Source: WHSW01 sp963740055 (GTDB lineage: Bacteria; Actinomycetota; Thermoleophilia; Solirubrobacterales; 70-9). Taken from it: 64,000 bases of DNA. The notes beneath the pieces are model-generated. The model made no database searches. It saw only the letters and a program-made list of their open reading frames with translations, and had not been told where the DNA came from. The stretch spans positions 26,634 to 90,633 of the forward strand of contig CAVUCL010000002.1 of the NCBI GenBank assembly GCA_963740055.1, given 5' to 3'. The position numbers and the translations under genes were made by a program. Of this stretch, positions 21,883 to 30,169 are shown in pieces. How positions within the stretch are numbered: position 1 is the first letter of the stretch; every line of letters begins with the position of its first letter.

Positions 21883-23184
21883 ATGGAAGCCTCCGAGCGC
21901 CCACAACTCCCCCTCGACGAGATCGCCGACGGCACCGTCCGCGCGCTCGCCGACCGGCTCGTGATCGAGTCGTTGACGGTCGACGACGAGCGCGCCGCGA
22001 GGCTGGTGCGCGAGCGCGCGGAGGCCGGCCACGTTCCGGCGCAGACGGTTCGCGACGCGATCGAGATCGGTGCCCGGGTGCTCGAGCGCGAGGGCACCGC
22101 GGCCGAGGTCGACTACGTGCGGGCCGAGTTCGAGCGCCACGCGTCCGAGCTTCGCGAACGACTCGGCAAGGCGCTCGAGGCCGGCGACGAGATGCTCGCC
22201 GAGCGGATCACGCTGACCTTCGACGGCAGCCGTGACGGCTCGGTGCAGAAGGAGATCGACACGCTGGTCAAGCAGGCGCTGATCGACCAGCGGGACGCGC
22301 TGTTGAAGCTGTTCTCCGCGCAGGAGGGGTCGAACCCGCTGTTCGACTTCAAGGACGCGATGGTCAAGGTCTACCGCGAGCTCGGCAACCGCCAGCAGGC
22401 CGAGGGCGAGGAGAACCGCAAGGTGATCGGCGAGCTGCGCCGCGAGCTGCTCGAGCTCAAGGAGCGCAGCGACGCCGACGACCGGGTCGCGGAGGAGGCC
22501 GAGCGCGGGACGGCGAAGGGCCGCAGCTTCGAGGAGCTCGTGCACGCTGCGCTCGAGGAGATCGCCGCCGGGCACGGCGACGCCGCCCATCACGTCGGCG
22601 ACGAGTCCTCGGAGTCGGGGGGCAAGAAGGGCGACACGGTGGTCGAGATCGGCGGCGCCACCGGCACCGCGGTCGCCACCGTCGTGTTCGAGGCCAAGAA
22701 CAAGAAGCTGAGCCGCAACGACGCCTGGACCGAGCTCAACGGCTGTATGGGTGAGCGCGACGCCGTCTACGCGGTGCTCGTCGTCGCCGGCGACGACAAG
22801 GTCCCGTCAGGTCTCGAGGAGCTGACCGAGTACCAGGGCAACAAGATCATCGCCGTGCTCGACCGCGAGGACCCCGACCCGCTCGCGCTGCGGCTCGTCT
22901 ATCGCTACGTGCGCGCCCGCGTGCTGGCGACGACCGAGTCCGGGCTCGACGTCGACGCGGCGGGCGTCCGCGACGCCGCCGAGGAGGCGGCGGCGCGCCT
23001 GAAGCGCGCCAACCGGGTGCGCAAGTCGCTGACCAACGTCACCAACAGCGCCGACGCCGCGCGCGCGGAGTTCGACGAGATGGTCGGCGACGTCGAGCGG
23101 TGCCTGGCGCGGATCGAGTCGCTGGTCGCCGCCGCGGCGCTGGCGGAGTCGGCGCCCGAGAGCCCCGAGCAGCTCGGGATCTAG
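21883..23184 (+). CDS. Coiled-coil protein with a PD-(D/E)XK-like nuclease core
   Basis: 433 residues. Residues 1-200 are mostly charged helix (ERAEAGHVPAQTVRDAIEIG, NRKVIGELRRELLELKERSD). Around residues 205-300 the pattern of a PD-(D/E)XK nuclease appears: helix GRSFEELVHAALEEIAAGHG with a conserved glutamate pair, then KKGDTVVEIGG (the acidic D), then ATVVFEAKNKKLSRNDAWTE (the E-x-K strand). A final helical region follows. The architecture is unlike ordinary repair nucleases and resembles RmuC- or DUF2130-like proteins in layout. It may cut or bind DNA ends; no partner gene is visible nearby. Single gene, divergent from ccr. Confidence 0.6.
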   Translation: MEASERPQLPLDEIADGTVRALADRLVIESLTVDDERAARLVRERAEAGHVPAQTVRDAIEIGARVLEREGTAAEVDYVRAEFERHASELRERLGKALEAGDEMLAERITLTFDGSRDGSVQKEIDTLVKQALIDQRDALLKLFSAQEGSNPLFDFKDAMVKVYRELGNRQQAEGEENRKVIGELRRELLELKERSDADDRVAEEAERGTAKGRSFEELVHAALEEIAAGHGDAAHHVGDESSESGGKKGDTVVEIGGATGTAVATVVFEAKNKKLSRNDAWTELNGCMGERDAVYAVLVVAGDDKVPSGLEELTEYQGNKIIAVLDREDPDPLALRLVYRYVRARVLATTESGLDVDAAGVRDAAEEAAARLKRANRVRKSLTNVTNSADAARAEFDEMVGDVERCLARIESLVAAAALAESAPESPEQLGI

Positions 23185-23188
23185 AGAT

Positions 23189-23608
23189 CTAGGGCAGCAG
23201 GAGCTCGTTCTGAGCGCTCTCGCGCTCGGGGCCGACCTCGAGCTTGCCGTCGCGCGGGCCCGCGTCCTCGCCGGCCGAGACCACGTACTTACCCTCCTCG
23301 AGGGTCGTCTTCAGGCTCCCGGTCGCCCCGGGCGCGATCTCGGCGCTCTCGGCGTCGGTCGGCCCTTCGAGCACGAGCGCGGCCGGTTCGGAGGACTGGT
23401 TCGAGATCGTCATCGCGGCGAGTCCCGCGCCGACGTCGCTCGCCTTGCTCGGACTGACCTTGACCGCCTCGTCGTTGATCAGCGCGGTGAGCTCGATTGT
23501 CGACGGCGGGCGGGGCTGGTTCTCGAAGTCGTCCTCGCCGCAGGCCGCGATCGCGACCGCGACCGCGATCGCCGCGACCGCCCCGATCAGCCTGCTCCTC
23601 GCGCCCAT
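23189..23608 (-). CDS. Lipoprotein, unknown function
   Basis: About 139 residues from ATG 23608 (a GTG at 23620 is in frame). Signal with lipobox: IGAVAAIAVAVAIAAC then GEDD, so the mature protein is lipid-anchored outside. The remainder is a beta-rich, glycine-poor domain (TIELTALINDEAVKVSPSKA, GAGLAAMTISNQSSEPAALV, GATGSLKTTLEEGKYVVSAG) resembling small cupredoxin- or Ig-like lipoproteins of unknown role. It converges with the nuclease-like gene, 4 bp apart. Confidence 0.65.
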   Translation of the reverse strand: MGARSRLIGAVAAIAVAVAIAACGEDDFENQPRPPSTIELTALINDEAVKVSPSKASDVGAGLAAMTISNQSSEPAALVLEGPTDAESAEIAPGATGSLKTTLEEGKYVVSAGEDAGPRDGKLEVGPERESAQNELLLP

Positions 23609-23660
23609 GCTGGAAGCCACCCTAATACAGCCGAGCGCGCCCCGGCGCCGGTCGCCGCTC

Positions 23661-24606
23661 CTAGAACGGCAGCTCGACGACGGTCGCCTCGGTCGCCTCG
23701 CCGACGGCGACCGTGGCCCCCGGCTCGCCCTCGCGGCGCACGATCGCGAGCGCGATCGGGCCGAGGGCGGGGGAGACGACCGCGGTCCCGACCGAGCCGA
23801 GCTCGCGCTCGCCGAGCCGGATCGGATCGCCGTCGCGAACCGGCTCGCCCAGCCGCAGCCCCCGCAGGCGGCGGTTCGGCTTGCCCCTGTAGTGCAGGCG
23901 GGCGACGGTCTCCTGACCGATGTAACAGCCCTTGCTGAAGCTGACCGCGCGCTCGTTGATGCCCGCCTCCTGGGGGATCGTCGCGCCCGTCATCTCGCGC
24001 CCGAAGCGTGGGCGCCCGCTCTCGACCCGCACGATCTCGGCCGCCTCCTCGCTCACCGGCTCCGCCCCCGCAGCGGCGAGCGCGGCGAGCAGGTCGTCGA
24101 CGGCCGCGGGGCGCGACCAGCAGGTCGACGCCGAGGTCGGTGGCGACCGCGCGGACGGTGTGGGGCCCGACCTCGGCCTCGCGATGGGCGTGCTCGGGGC
24201 CGAGCGGGCCGCCGAGCGCGAGCTCGATCGCCGCCGGGCCGACCACCGAGACGATCGCGCGCTCGTCGCTGATCTCCTCCAGCGTCACCTCGCGCCCGAT
24301 CTTGTACATGCCGAGGTGGCGCAGGATCGCGTCGCCGGCGATCTCCTCGGTATCGATCTCGAAGCCGTCGGCGGTGCGCAGGACGCGCATGTCGCCCTGC
24401 ATGTGGCCCTTGCGGTCGAGCAGCGCCGAGTAGCAGCCGCCCCCGGGCTCGAGCGCCTCGACGTCGTTGGTGAGCTGGCCCTGCAGGTACTCGGCCGCCT
24501 CGTCGCCGCCGACGACGAGCGAGCGGCGGCCGCCGCGCGCGAGCGCTCCGGCCGCTTCGCGCAGGGCGCGGTACTGACCGTCGAGCTCGATCGCGACGCC
24601 GCTCAT
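23661..24606 (-). CDS. ygfZ: YgfZ/GcvT-domain folate-binding protein, broken by one frameshift
   Basis: Two frames together give one complete YgfZ-type protein. The N-terminal part starts at ATG 24606 (MSGVAIELDGQYRALREAAG) and includes YLQGQLTNDVEALEPGGGCY, SALLDRKGHMQGDMRVLRTA and GMYKIGREVTLEEISDERAI. The C-terminal part carries the family hallmark KGCYIGQETVARLHYRGKPN. The frames join near 24101-24112, where deleting one base of the GC run would restore VDLLVAPRAVDDLLAAL. YgfZ/IBA57 proteins help assemble or repair Fe-S clusters with folate. One extra base is more likely a sequence error than true decay, since both halves are well preserved. CAGAAT lies 7 nt before the start. Confidence 0.8.
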
Positions 24607-24640
24607 CGAGTCGATTCTGACAGCGGTTGTCGCGGCGTTC

Positions 24641-24656
24641 TTTTGATCTGTCAAAA
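24641..24656 (+). promoter_or_regulatory. Inverted-repeat operator upstream of the metal operon
   Basis: TTTTGATCTGTCAAAA is a perfect 6-4-6 inverted repeat ending 8 nt before GTG 24665. It is strikingly AT-rich against its surroundings and overlaps a possible -10 box (CAAAAT, 7 nt before the start). A metal-sensing DtxR-type regulator is encoded at the end of the same unit, so it is the probable ligand of this site. Confidence 0.6.
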
Positions 24657-24664
24657 TATTCGTT

Positions 24665-25789
24665 GTGGCGCAACGAAATTCCAACGACGAGCTGCCGGCA
24701 CCGGCCTCGCGCGGGGCGATCAGCCGGCGCAAGCTGCTCGCCGGGGGACTGCTCGCGGCCCCGACCCTCGCGCTCCTGCACGAGACCGTCCCCCACCAGG
24801 GCATTCACGACGCGCTCGGGGGTCAACAGGGCGCCTCGGCCCTCGCCAGCTCCGAGCACTCCGGCGCTCACGCCGGGGTGCCCGGCCACACCGGCGGCGG
24901 GGTCACCGGCCCGACGTTTCGCGAGGGTGAGACCGTCGACCACGGCGCCAACGGCTTCAACCCGACCGAGATCCTGCGCGACTTCGACTACGGCAAGACC
25001 CGCCGGCTGGCGAGCGGGCGCGTGCTTCGCGAGTGGGTGGTGGTCGCCGCCGACAAGGAGATCGAGGTCGCGCCCGGAGTCAGCTTCCCGGCCTGGACCT
25101 ACAACGGCCGCGTCCCCGGCCCGACGCTTCGCTGTCAGGAGGGCGAGCGGCTGCGGATTCGGTTCGCCAACGGCTCCGAGCACCCGCACACGATCCACTT
25201 CCACGGCATCCATCCGGCGGCGATGGACGGGATCCCCGGCAGCGGCGACGGGATCATCGAGCCGGGGAAGTCGACCGTCTACGAGTTCGACGCGGAGCCG
25301 TTCGGCCTCCACCTCTACCACTGCCACGTCGCGCCGCTCGCCGAGCACATCGCGCGCGGGATGTACGGCACCTTCATCGTCGACCCGAAGCAGGGCCGGC
25401 CCGAGGCCGACGAGATGGTGATGGTGCAGCACGGCTACAACACGACCTTCGACGCCGAGGGCAACCAGCTCTACGCCGTCAACGGGATCCCGTTCCACTA
25501 CATGCACGAGCCGATCCGGGTGCGCCGCGACGAGCTCGTCCGCATCTACCTGGTCAACGCGCTCGAGTACGACCCGATCAACTCGTTCCACATCCACGCC
25601 AACTTCTTCGAGTACTACCCGACCGGCACCCGGCTCGAGCCGACCGAGTTCACCGACACCGTGATCCAGGGACAGGCCCAGCGCGGGATCTGCGAGCTGC
25701 GGTTCCCGCACCAGGGGGAGTTCATGTTCCACGCCCACAAGACCGAGTTCGCCGAGCTCGGCTGGATGGGCTTCTTCGAGGTCGAGTGA
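24665..25789 (+). CDS. Exported multicopper oxidase, two-domain type
   Basis: 374 residues. A twin-arginine-like signal (AISRRKLLAGGLLAAPTLAL) is followed by a histidine-rich linker (EHSGAHAGVPGHTGG) and two cupredoxin domains. Copper ligands are all present: HPHTIHFHGIHP near residue 175, HLYHCHVAPLAEHIARGM near 216-232 (type 1 site), SFHIHANFFEYYP near 308 and FMFHAHKTEFAELGWMGF near 353. Likely oxidises Mn2+, Fe2+, Cu+ or an organic donor using O2 outside the membrane. Co-transcribed with a ZIP-family transporter (one-base overlap) and DtxR regulator; that context favours metal oxidation. A nitrite reductase-like role is the main alternative. Confidence 0.85.
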   Translation: MAQRNSNDELPAPASRGAISRRKLLAGGLLAAPTLALLHETVPHQGIHDALGGQQGASALASSEHSGAHAGVPGHTGGGVTGPTFREGETVDHGANGFNPTEILRDFDYGKTRRLASGRVLREWVVVAADKEIEVAPGVSFPAWTYNGRVPGPTLRCQEGERLRIRFANGSEHPHTIHFHGIHPAAMDGIPGSGDGIIEPGKSTVYEFDAEPFGLHLYHCHVAPLAEHIARGMYGTFIVDPKQGRPEADEMVMVQHGYNTTFDAEGNQLYAVNGIPFHYMHEPIRVRRDELVRIYLVNALEYDPINSFHIHANFFEYYPTGTRLEPTEFTDTVIQGQAQRGICELRFPHQGEFMFHAHKTEFAELGWMGFFEVE

Positions 25790-26994
25790 TGGAGGCGCGC
25801 GCCGACAGCGTCGAGCGCGGAGGGCGGCTCGACTCCGTGCCGGGCTGGGCGCTCGCCGCCGGCGCGGCGGTCGTGATCGCCGTCGTCCTGGTCGTGCTCG
25901 CGCTCGCCGGCGGCGACACGCTGCCCGATCGCGTCGGCCCGCCGGTCGAGGAGCTCGCGGTCGAGCGCACCGAGCTGGCGCCCGATCGGATCGAGCTCAC
26001 CCTGCGCAACACCGGGCCGGACGCGGTCACCGTGGCCCAGGCGTTCGTCAACGACGCCTTCGTCGACTTCGAGGGCGCGACCGAGCCGCTCGGCCGGCTC
26101 GGCTCCGAGCGCGTGACGCTGAGCTATCCGTGGCAGGAGGGTCAGCCCTATCTGATCTCGCTCGTGACCTCCACCGGGGTCGTGATCGAGCACGAGATCG
26201 CCGCCGCGGTCGAGACCCCGAGCGCCGACGGCGACCTGTTCGCACTCATGGCCCTGCTCGGGATCTACGTCGGGATCATCCCGGTGATCCTCGGGATGAC
26301 GCTGCTGCCGGCGATGCGCCGCTTCGGCCCGAGCTGGGTCCGGGTCGTGCTCGCGCTCACCGTCGGCCTGCTCGCCTTCCTCGCGGTCGACGCGACCCTG
26401 GAGGCGCTCGAGCTCGCCGGCGAGTCGGGTGGCGCCTTCGGCGGCGCCGAGCTCGTCGTCCTCGGCGGCCTGCTCGCCTTCCTCGCCCTGACCGGGCTCG
26501 ACGGCTACCTGCGCGAGCGCCGCAGCGCCGAGCGCGAGGGCCGTAGCGGCACGCGGCTGGCGCTCCTGATCGCGATCGGGATCGGCCTCCACAACCTCGG
26601 CGAGGGGCTCGCGATCGGCACCGCCTACGCGATCGGCGAGCTCGCCCTCGGCGCCTTCCTCGTCGTCGGCTTCGCGATCCACAACACCACCGAGGGGTTC
26701 GCGATCGTCGCTCCGATGACCCGCGAGCGGCCCGGGATCGGGCGCCTCGTCGGCCTCGGCGCGATCGCGGGCGCGCCGGCGATCGCCGGCGCGTTGATCG
26801 GGGCGACGGTCACCAGCCCCGAGCTCTCCGCCCTGCTGCTCGGCGTCGGCGTCGGCGCCGTCGTCCAGGTGATCGTCCAGCTCTGGCCCGCGATGCGCGA
26901 CCGCAGCGGCCGGGTGCTCGACGCCGCCACCTCGATCGCGATCGGCGCCGGGCTGCTGGGCTTCTATCTGACCGGCCTCCTGGTCACGGTGTAG
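25789..26994 (+). CDS. ZIP-family metal transporter with an extracytoplasmic N-terminal domain
   Basis: 401 residues, start overlapping the oxidase stop (TGATG). After one N-terminal membrane segment (ALAAGAAVVIAVVLVVLALA) comes a soluble region of about 110 residues with a beta-rich pattern (RIELTLRNTGPDAVTVAQAF), then the ZIP core with seven to eight segments. ZIP metal-site motifs are present: GLHNLGEGLAIGTAYAIGEL and VVGFAIHNTTEGFAIVAP. Imports a divalent cation such as Mn2+, Zn2+ or Fe2+. The extra N-terminal domain, probably outside the cell, may accept metal released by the oxidase; that link is inference. Confidence 0.85.
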   Translation: MEARADSVERGGRLDSVPGWALAAGAAVVIAVVLVVLALAGGDTLPDRVGPPVEELAVERTELAPDRIELTLRNTGPDAVTVAQAFVNDAFVDFEGATEPLGRLGSERVTLSYPWQEGQPYLISLVTSTGVVIEHEIAAAVETPSADGDLFALMALLGIYVGIIPVILGMTLLPAMRRFGPSWVRVVLALTVGLLAFLAVDATLEALELAGESGGAFGGAELVVLGGLLAFLALTGLDGYLRERRSAEREGRSGTRLALLIAIGIGLHNLGEGLAIGTAYAIGELALGAFLVVGFAIHNTTEGFAIVAPMTRERPGIGRLVGLGAIAGAPAIAGALIGATVTSPELSALLLGVGVGAVVQVIVQLWPAMRDRSGRVLDAATSIAIGAGLLGFYLTGLLVTV

Positions 26995-27003
26995 TCGATC
27001 GCG

Positions 27004-27699
27004 ATGGCCGCGAGCTCGCACACGCGCCCCGAACGCCCCGCCGCGAACACCGAGGCGGTCGAGGACTACGCGAAGGCGATCTACGCGCTCGCGCGCCGCG
27101 GTGAGGGGCCGGTCGGCAACTCGGCGCTCGCCGAGCGGCTCGGCGTCTCGCCGGGGACCGTGACCGCGATGTTGAAGCGGATGGCGGAGCTCGGGCTCGT
27201 CGTCCACGAGCCATATCACGGCGTCGCGTTGACCGAGAGCGGCGAGCGGGTGGCGCTCGAGGTGATCCGCCACCACCGCCTGATCGAGGCCTATCTCGCC
27301 GACGCGCTCGGGATGCCCTGGGACAAGGTCCACGACGAGGCCGAGGTGCTCGAGCACTACATCTCCGAGGACCTCGAGGAGCGGATCGCGGCAGCGCTCG
27401 GCGACCCGAGCCACGACCCGCACGGCGACCCGATCCCGGATCGCAAGCTCGCACTCGCCGGCGACGAGGGTGGGGTCTCGCTCGAGACGATGGCGCCGGG
27501 GCAGCGGGGAACCTTCAGCCGCGTCTCGGACGCCGATCCCGAGATGCTGCGCTATCTCGACCGGCGCGGGATCCGCCCCGGCGCGGAGGTCGCCGTCCGC
27601 GACCGCGAGCCGTTCGGCGGCGCGATGATGGTCGTCGTCGACGGCGAGGCACATGCGATCGGCGTCGAGCTCGCCCGGCGGATGATCGTTTCGACCTAG
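27004..27699 (+). CDS. DtxR/MntR-family metal-dependent regulator
   Basis: 231 residues, 9 nt after the transporter stop. N-terminal winged HTH (NTEAVEDYAKAIYALARRGE, RLGVSPGTVTAMLKRMAELG), a dimerisation domain with metal-site residues (VIRHHRLIEAYLADALGMPW, AEVLEHYISEDLEERIAAAL, HDPHGDPIPDR) and a C-terminal FeoA/SH3-like domain (RRGIRPGAEVAVRDREPFGG). The dimerisation segment with HHR-LIE and the E-x-x-EH pattern matches MntR/IdeR regulators. Should repress the operon when metal is ample, by binding the TTTTGA-N4-TCAAAA site at 24641. Confidence 0.9.
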   Translation: MAASSHTRPERPAANTEAVEDYAKAIYALARRGEGPVGNSALAERLGVSPGTVTAMLKRMAELGLVVHEPYHGVALTESGERVALEVIRHHRLIEAYLADALGMPWDKVHDEAEVLEHYISEDLEERIAAALGDPSHDPHGDPIPDRKLALAGDEGGVSLETMAPGQRGTFSRVSDADPEMLRYLDRRGIRPGAEVAVRDREPFGGAMMVVVDGEAHAIGVELARRMIVST

Positions 27700-27709
27700 C
27701 GCCGCGAGG

Positions 27710-27715
27710 TACGCT
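27710..27715 (+). promoter_or_regulatory. -10 box TACGCT, leaderless start
   Basis: TACGCT ends 6 nt before GTG 27722; no ribosome binding site between. Confidence 0.45.
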
Positions 27716-27721
27716 GCCCAG

Positions 27722-28084
27722 GTGGCGCTCGCCGACGACTTCCAGCAGGTGCTCGACTCGCTGCCCGGCGACTGGACCGACATCGTCTGCGACCTGCGGC
27801 TCGCCGACGAGGATCGCTACGTCGACGCCGCGGTGCTGATGACCCAGGTCAACGCCCAGCCGTACTCGAAGGCCGAGTGGCACTTCCGGATCAACGTCGC
27901 CCACAGCTTCGGCAACGCGGCCGCCGCGGAGACCGTCAAGGGCACGCTGGCGCTGCTCGACGAGCAGGGGATCGCCGGCGAGCTGATCGTCCGCGACGTG
28001 CACCAGGGCCGGGCCGAGGTGGTGCAGATGTGGGGCCGCCCCGACTCCGTGCGGCGCGAGTTTCGCGCCCGCCGCTCGCTGTAG
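27722..28084 (+). CDS. Conserved hypothetical protein
   Basis: 120 residues from GTG 27722. The sequence is soluble alpha/beta: LADDFQQVLDSLPGDWTDIV, EWHFRINVAHSFGNAAAAET, GIAGELIVRDVHQGRAEVVQ then MWGRPDSVRREFRARRSL. Small proteins of this pattern are found in actinobacteria next to signalling genes, but I cannot assign a domain. It sits between the DtxR gene and the GGDEF/EAL gene, converging on the latter with 7 bp between them. Confidence 0.6.
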   Translation: MALADDFQQVLDSLPGDWTDIVCDLRLADEDRYVDAAVLMTQVNAQPYSKAEWHFRINVAHSFGNAAAAETVKGTLALLDEQGIAGELIVRDVHQGRAEVVQMWGRPDSVRREFRARRSL

Positions 28085-28091
28085 CGGGCGC

Positions 28092-30098
28092 TCAGGCGAC
28101 CGCGTGGACGGCGGGCTCGAGTCCGGGGATCACCGCTGAGAACTGGTTCGCGACGACGCGGGCACGATTGATCTCCGAGCGGGTCCAGGCGCGCTCCTCG
28201 GAGCGATAGGCCTCGATCATGCCGAGGCTCTCGCCGCGGCAGACGACCGGGACCATGAGCAGCGAGCGCTCGCCGAGCTCGAGCAGCAGCTCGACCTCGC
28301 GCGGGTCGCTGTCGGGGTCGCCGACCACCACCTGGACCGCCTTCTGCTCGCTCAGCACCCGCTCCGAGAGCGGGTAGTCGCTGATCGCGAACCGGGTCTC
28401 GTCCTCGAGGGTCTCACCGGTCTCGGCCAGGGTCTCGAGGATCTTCACGTCGCCGCGCCACGCCGAGAGGCAGACCTTCGAGGCGTCGAGCTCGGCCGCG
28501 ATCAGGGCAAGGGCGGTCTCCAGGTCGCGGGTCGAGCGCGCGCCGGCAAGCCGGGCGCTGACGTGGACCAGGCGCCGGTCGCTCGAGCCGTGCGGGTGGC
28601 GCTCGGTCGGCATCGAGCGGAAGGTCTCGGCGAGCGCCGAGCGGCAGAGCTCGGCGGCGTCGGTCGGCACCCTGGCCCACGGTTCGGCGGGGCGCCCGAG
28701 CGCGTATCCCTGGCCCCACTGCACGTCGAGGTCGGCGATCACCGCGAGCTCGTCGAGGGTCTCGATGCCCTCGGCGCAGACGGTCGCGCCGACGTCGCGG
28801 GCGAAGCGCACGAACGACTCGACCAGGGCCATCCGCGCCGGGTCGGTGTGGATGTCGCGGATCAGCGCCCGGTCGAGCTTGACGATGTCCGGGCGCACCC
28901 TCATCAGCTGCTTCAGCCCCGCGTGCCCTGCCCCGGCGTCGTCGATCGCGATCTGCGCGCCGCGCGCGCGCAGGTCGGCGAGCGTCGGTGCCAGCGACTC
29001 GTCGTCGGGGACGAACTCGTGCTCGGTGATCTCGATCACCAGCCCGGTGAGGTCGCCGCGCAGGCTGCGCTGGACGGCAGGCGAGGAGAGCGCCGAGGGG
29101 CTGACGTTGATCGCGAGGTGGATCTCGTACGGGCGCGAGGGCGGCTCGAGCGCGGCGGTGATCGCCGCCGCCTCGAGCTCGGGCCCGAGGCCGCAGCCGT
29201 GGGCCTGGGCGAACCAGACGTCGGGCGAGCGCTGGCTCGAGCTCTCAAAGCGGGCCAGGGCCTCGTAGCCGACGAGGCGACCGTTGGCGAGGCTGACGAT
29301 CGGCTGGAACACGGAGACGACCGGGCGGTCGGAGGCGAGCAGCTCCTCGACCTCGGCCCGCTGGCGCGAGGTCCAGGTGGCGGGCGAGTGCCCGGGGTCG
29401 AAGCGGCGGGTGCGATGCTTGCCGCCGCGCTTGGCCCAGTAAAGCGCGCTGTCGGCGAGCTGGGTCAGGCCCGCCGCATCCTCGGCGTCGGCCGGGAACG
29501 CCGCGATCCCCGCCGAGCAGGCGATCTCGACCCGCTCGTCCGAGAGCGCCGCGATCGCGCCCCGAGCTCGCTCGGCGACGGCGAACGCGTCGGCGGCGTC
29601 GGCCGCGGGCAGGATCAGGCCAAACTCCTCGCCGCCGATCCGCGCTGCGGTGTCGTCGAGGCGCACGGAGCCGGTGAGGACGCTGCCGACCGAGCGCAGG
29701 ATCTTGTCGCCGAACGGGTGCCCGAGCTCGTCGTTGACGGCCTTGAAGTCGTCGAGGTCGAGGATCACGAGCGCCAGCGGGCGACCCACCGCCCGGGCGC
29801 GTTCGACCTCGGCCTCGAGCGTCTCGTGGAAGGAGCGGTAGTTGACCAGCCCGGTGAGCGCGTCGGTGGATGCGAGCCGCCGCAGGCCCGTGTGCTCGCG
29901 CCGCAGGAGGAAGAGGAGGACGATCGTGACCGCGAACCCGACGATGCGGATCGCGTTCAGCGATGCGTCGCCGAGGCCGGAGGCGCCCGCGACCACCGCG
30001 GCGAGCCAGAGCCCGGCGCAGATCGTCGCGGCCGGCATCAGCACGCGTGAACGCGAGGGAACCGCCTCGAAGGTGTTTCGAAATCTGTCTCTGGGCAT
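28092..30098 (-). CDS. Membrane GGDEF-EAL-GAF protein (c-di-GMP turnover)
   Basis: About 668 residues from ATG 30098; a GTG at 30119 is in frame. Two N-terminal membrane segments (LMPAATICAGLWLAAVVAGA, IRIVGFAVTIVLLFLLRR) precede a GGDEF domain with an intact GGEEF active site (DTAARIGGEEFGLILPAADA, near residue 155), an EAL domain (GYEALARFE; VIEITEHEFV; IDDAGAGHAGLKQLM) and a C-terminal GAF-like domain (LIAAELDASKVCLSAWRGDV). The EAL motif DDFGxG reads DDAGAG, a common tolerated variant. Probably both makes and degrades c-di-GMP, tuned by the GAF ligand. Confidence 0.85.
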   Translation of the reverse strand: MPRDRFRNTFEAVPSRSRVLMPAATICAGLWLAAVVAGASGLGDASLNAIRIVGFAVTIVLLFLLRREHTGLRRLASTDALTGLVNYRSFHETLEAEVERARAVGRPLALVILDLDDFKAVNDELGHPFGDKILRSVGSVLTGSVRLDDTAARIGGEEFGLILPAADAADAFAVAERARGAIAALSDERVEIACSAGIAAFPADAEDAAGLTQLADSALYWAKRGGKHRTRRFDPGHSPATWTSRQRAEVEELLASDRPVVSVFQPIVSLANGRLVGYEALARFESSSQRSPDVWFAQAHGCGLGPELEAAAITAALEPPSRPYEIHLAINVSPSALSSPAVQRSLRGDLTGLVIEITEHEFVPDDESLAPTLADLRARGAQIAIDDAGAGHAGLKQLMRVRPDIVKLDRALIRDIHTDPARMALVESFVRFARDVGATVCAEGIETLDELAVIADLDVQWGQGYALGRPAEPWARVPTDAAELCRSALAETFRSMPTERHPHGSSDRRLVHVSARLAGARSTRDLETALALIAAELDASKVCLSAWRGDVKILETLAETGETLEDETRFAISDYPLSERVLSEQKAVQVVVGDPDSDPREVELLLELGERSLLMVPVVCRGESLGMIEAYRSEERAWTRSEINRARVVANQFSAVIPGLEPAVHAVA

Positions 30099-30169
30099 GG
30101 GCCCGATGCCGACCTCCACCCGGTCTCATCGGCGCTGCAGGCCGCGATCTTGAGCGCTGCAGCGCGCGG

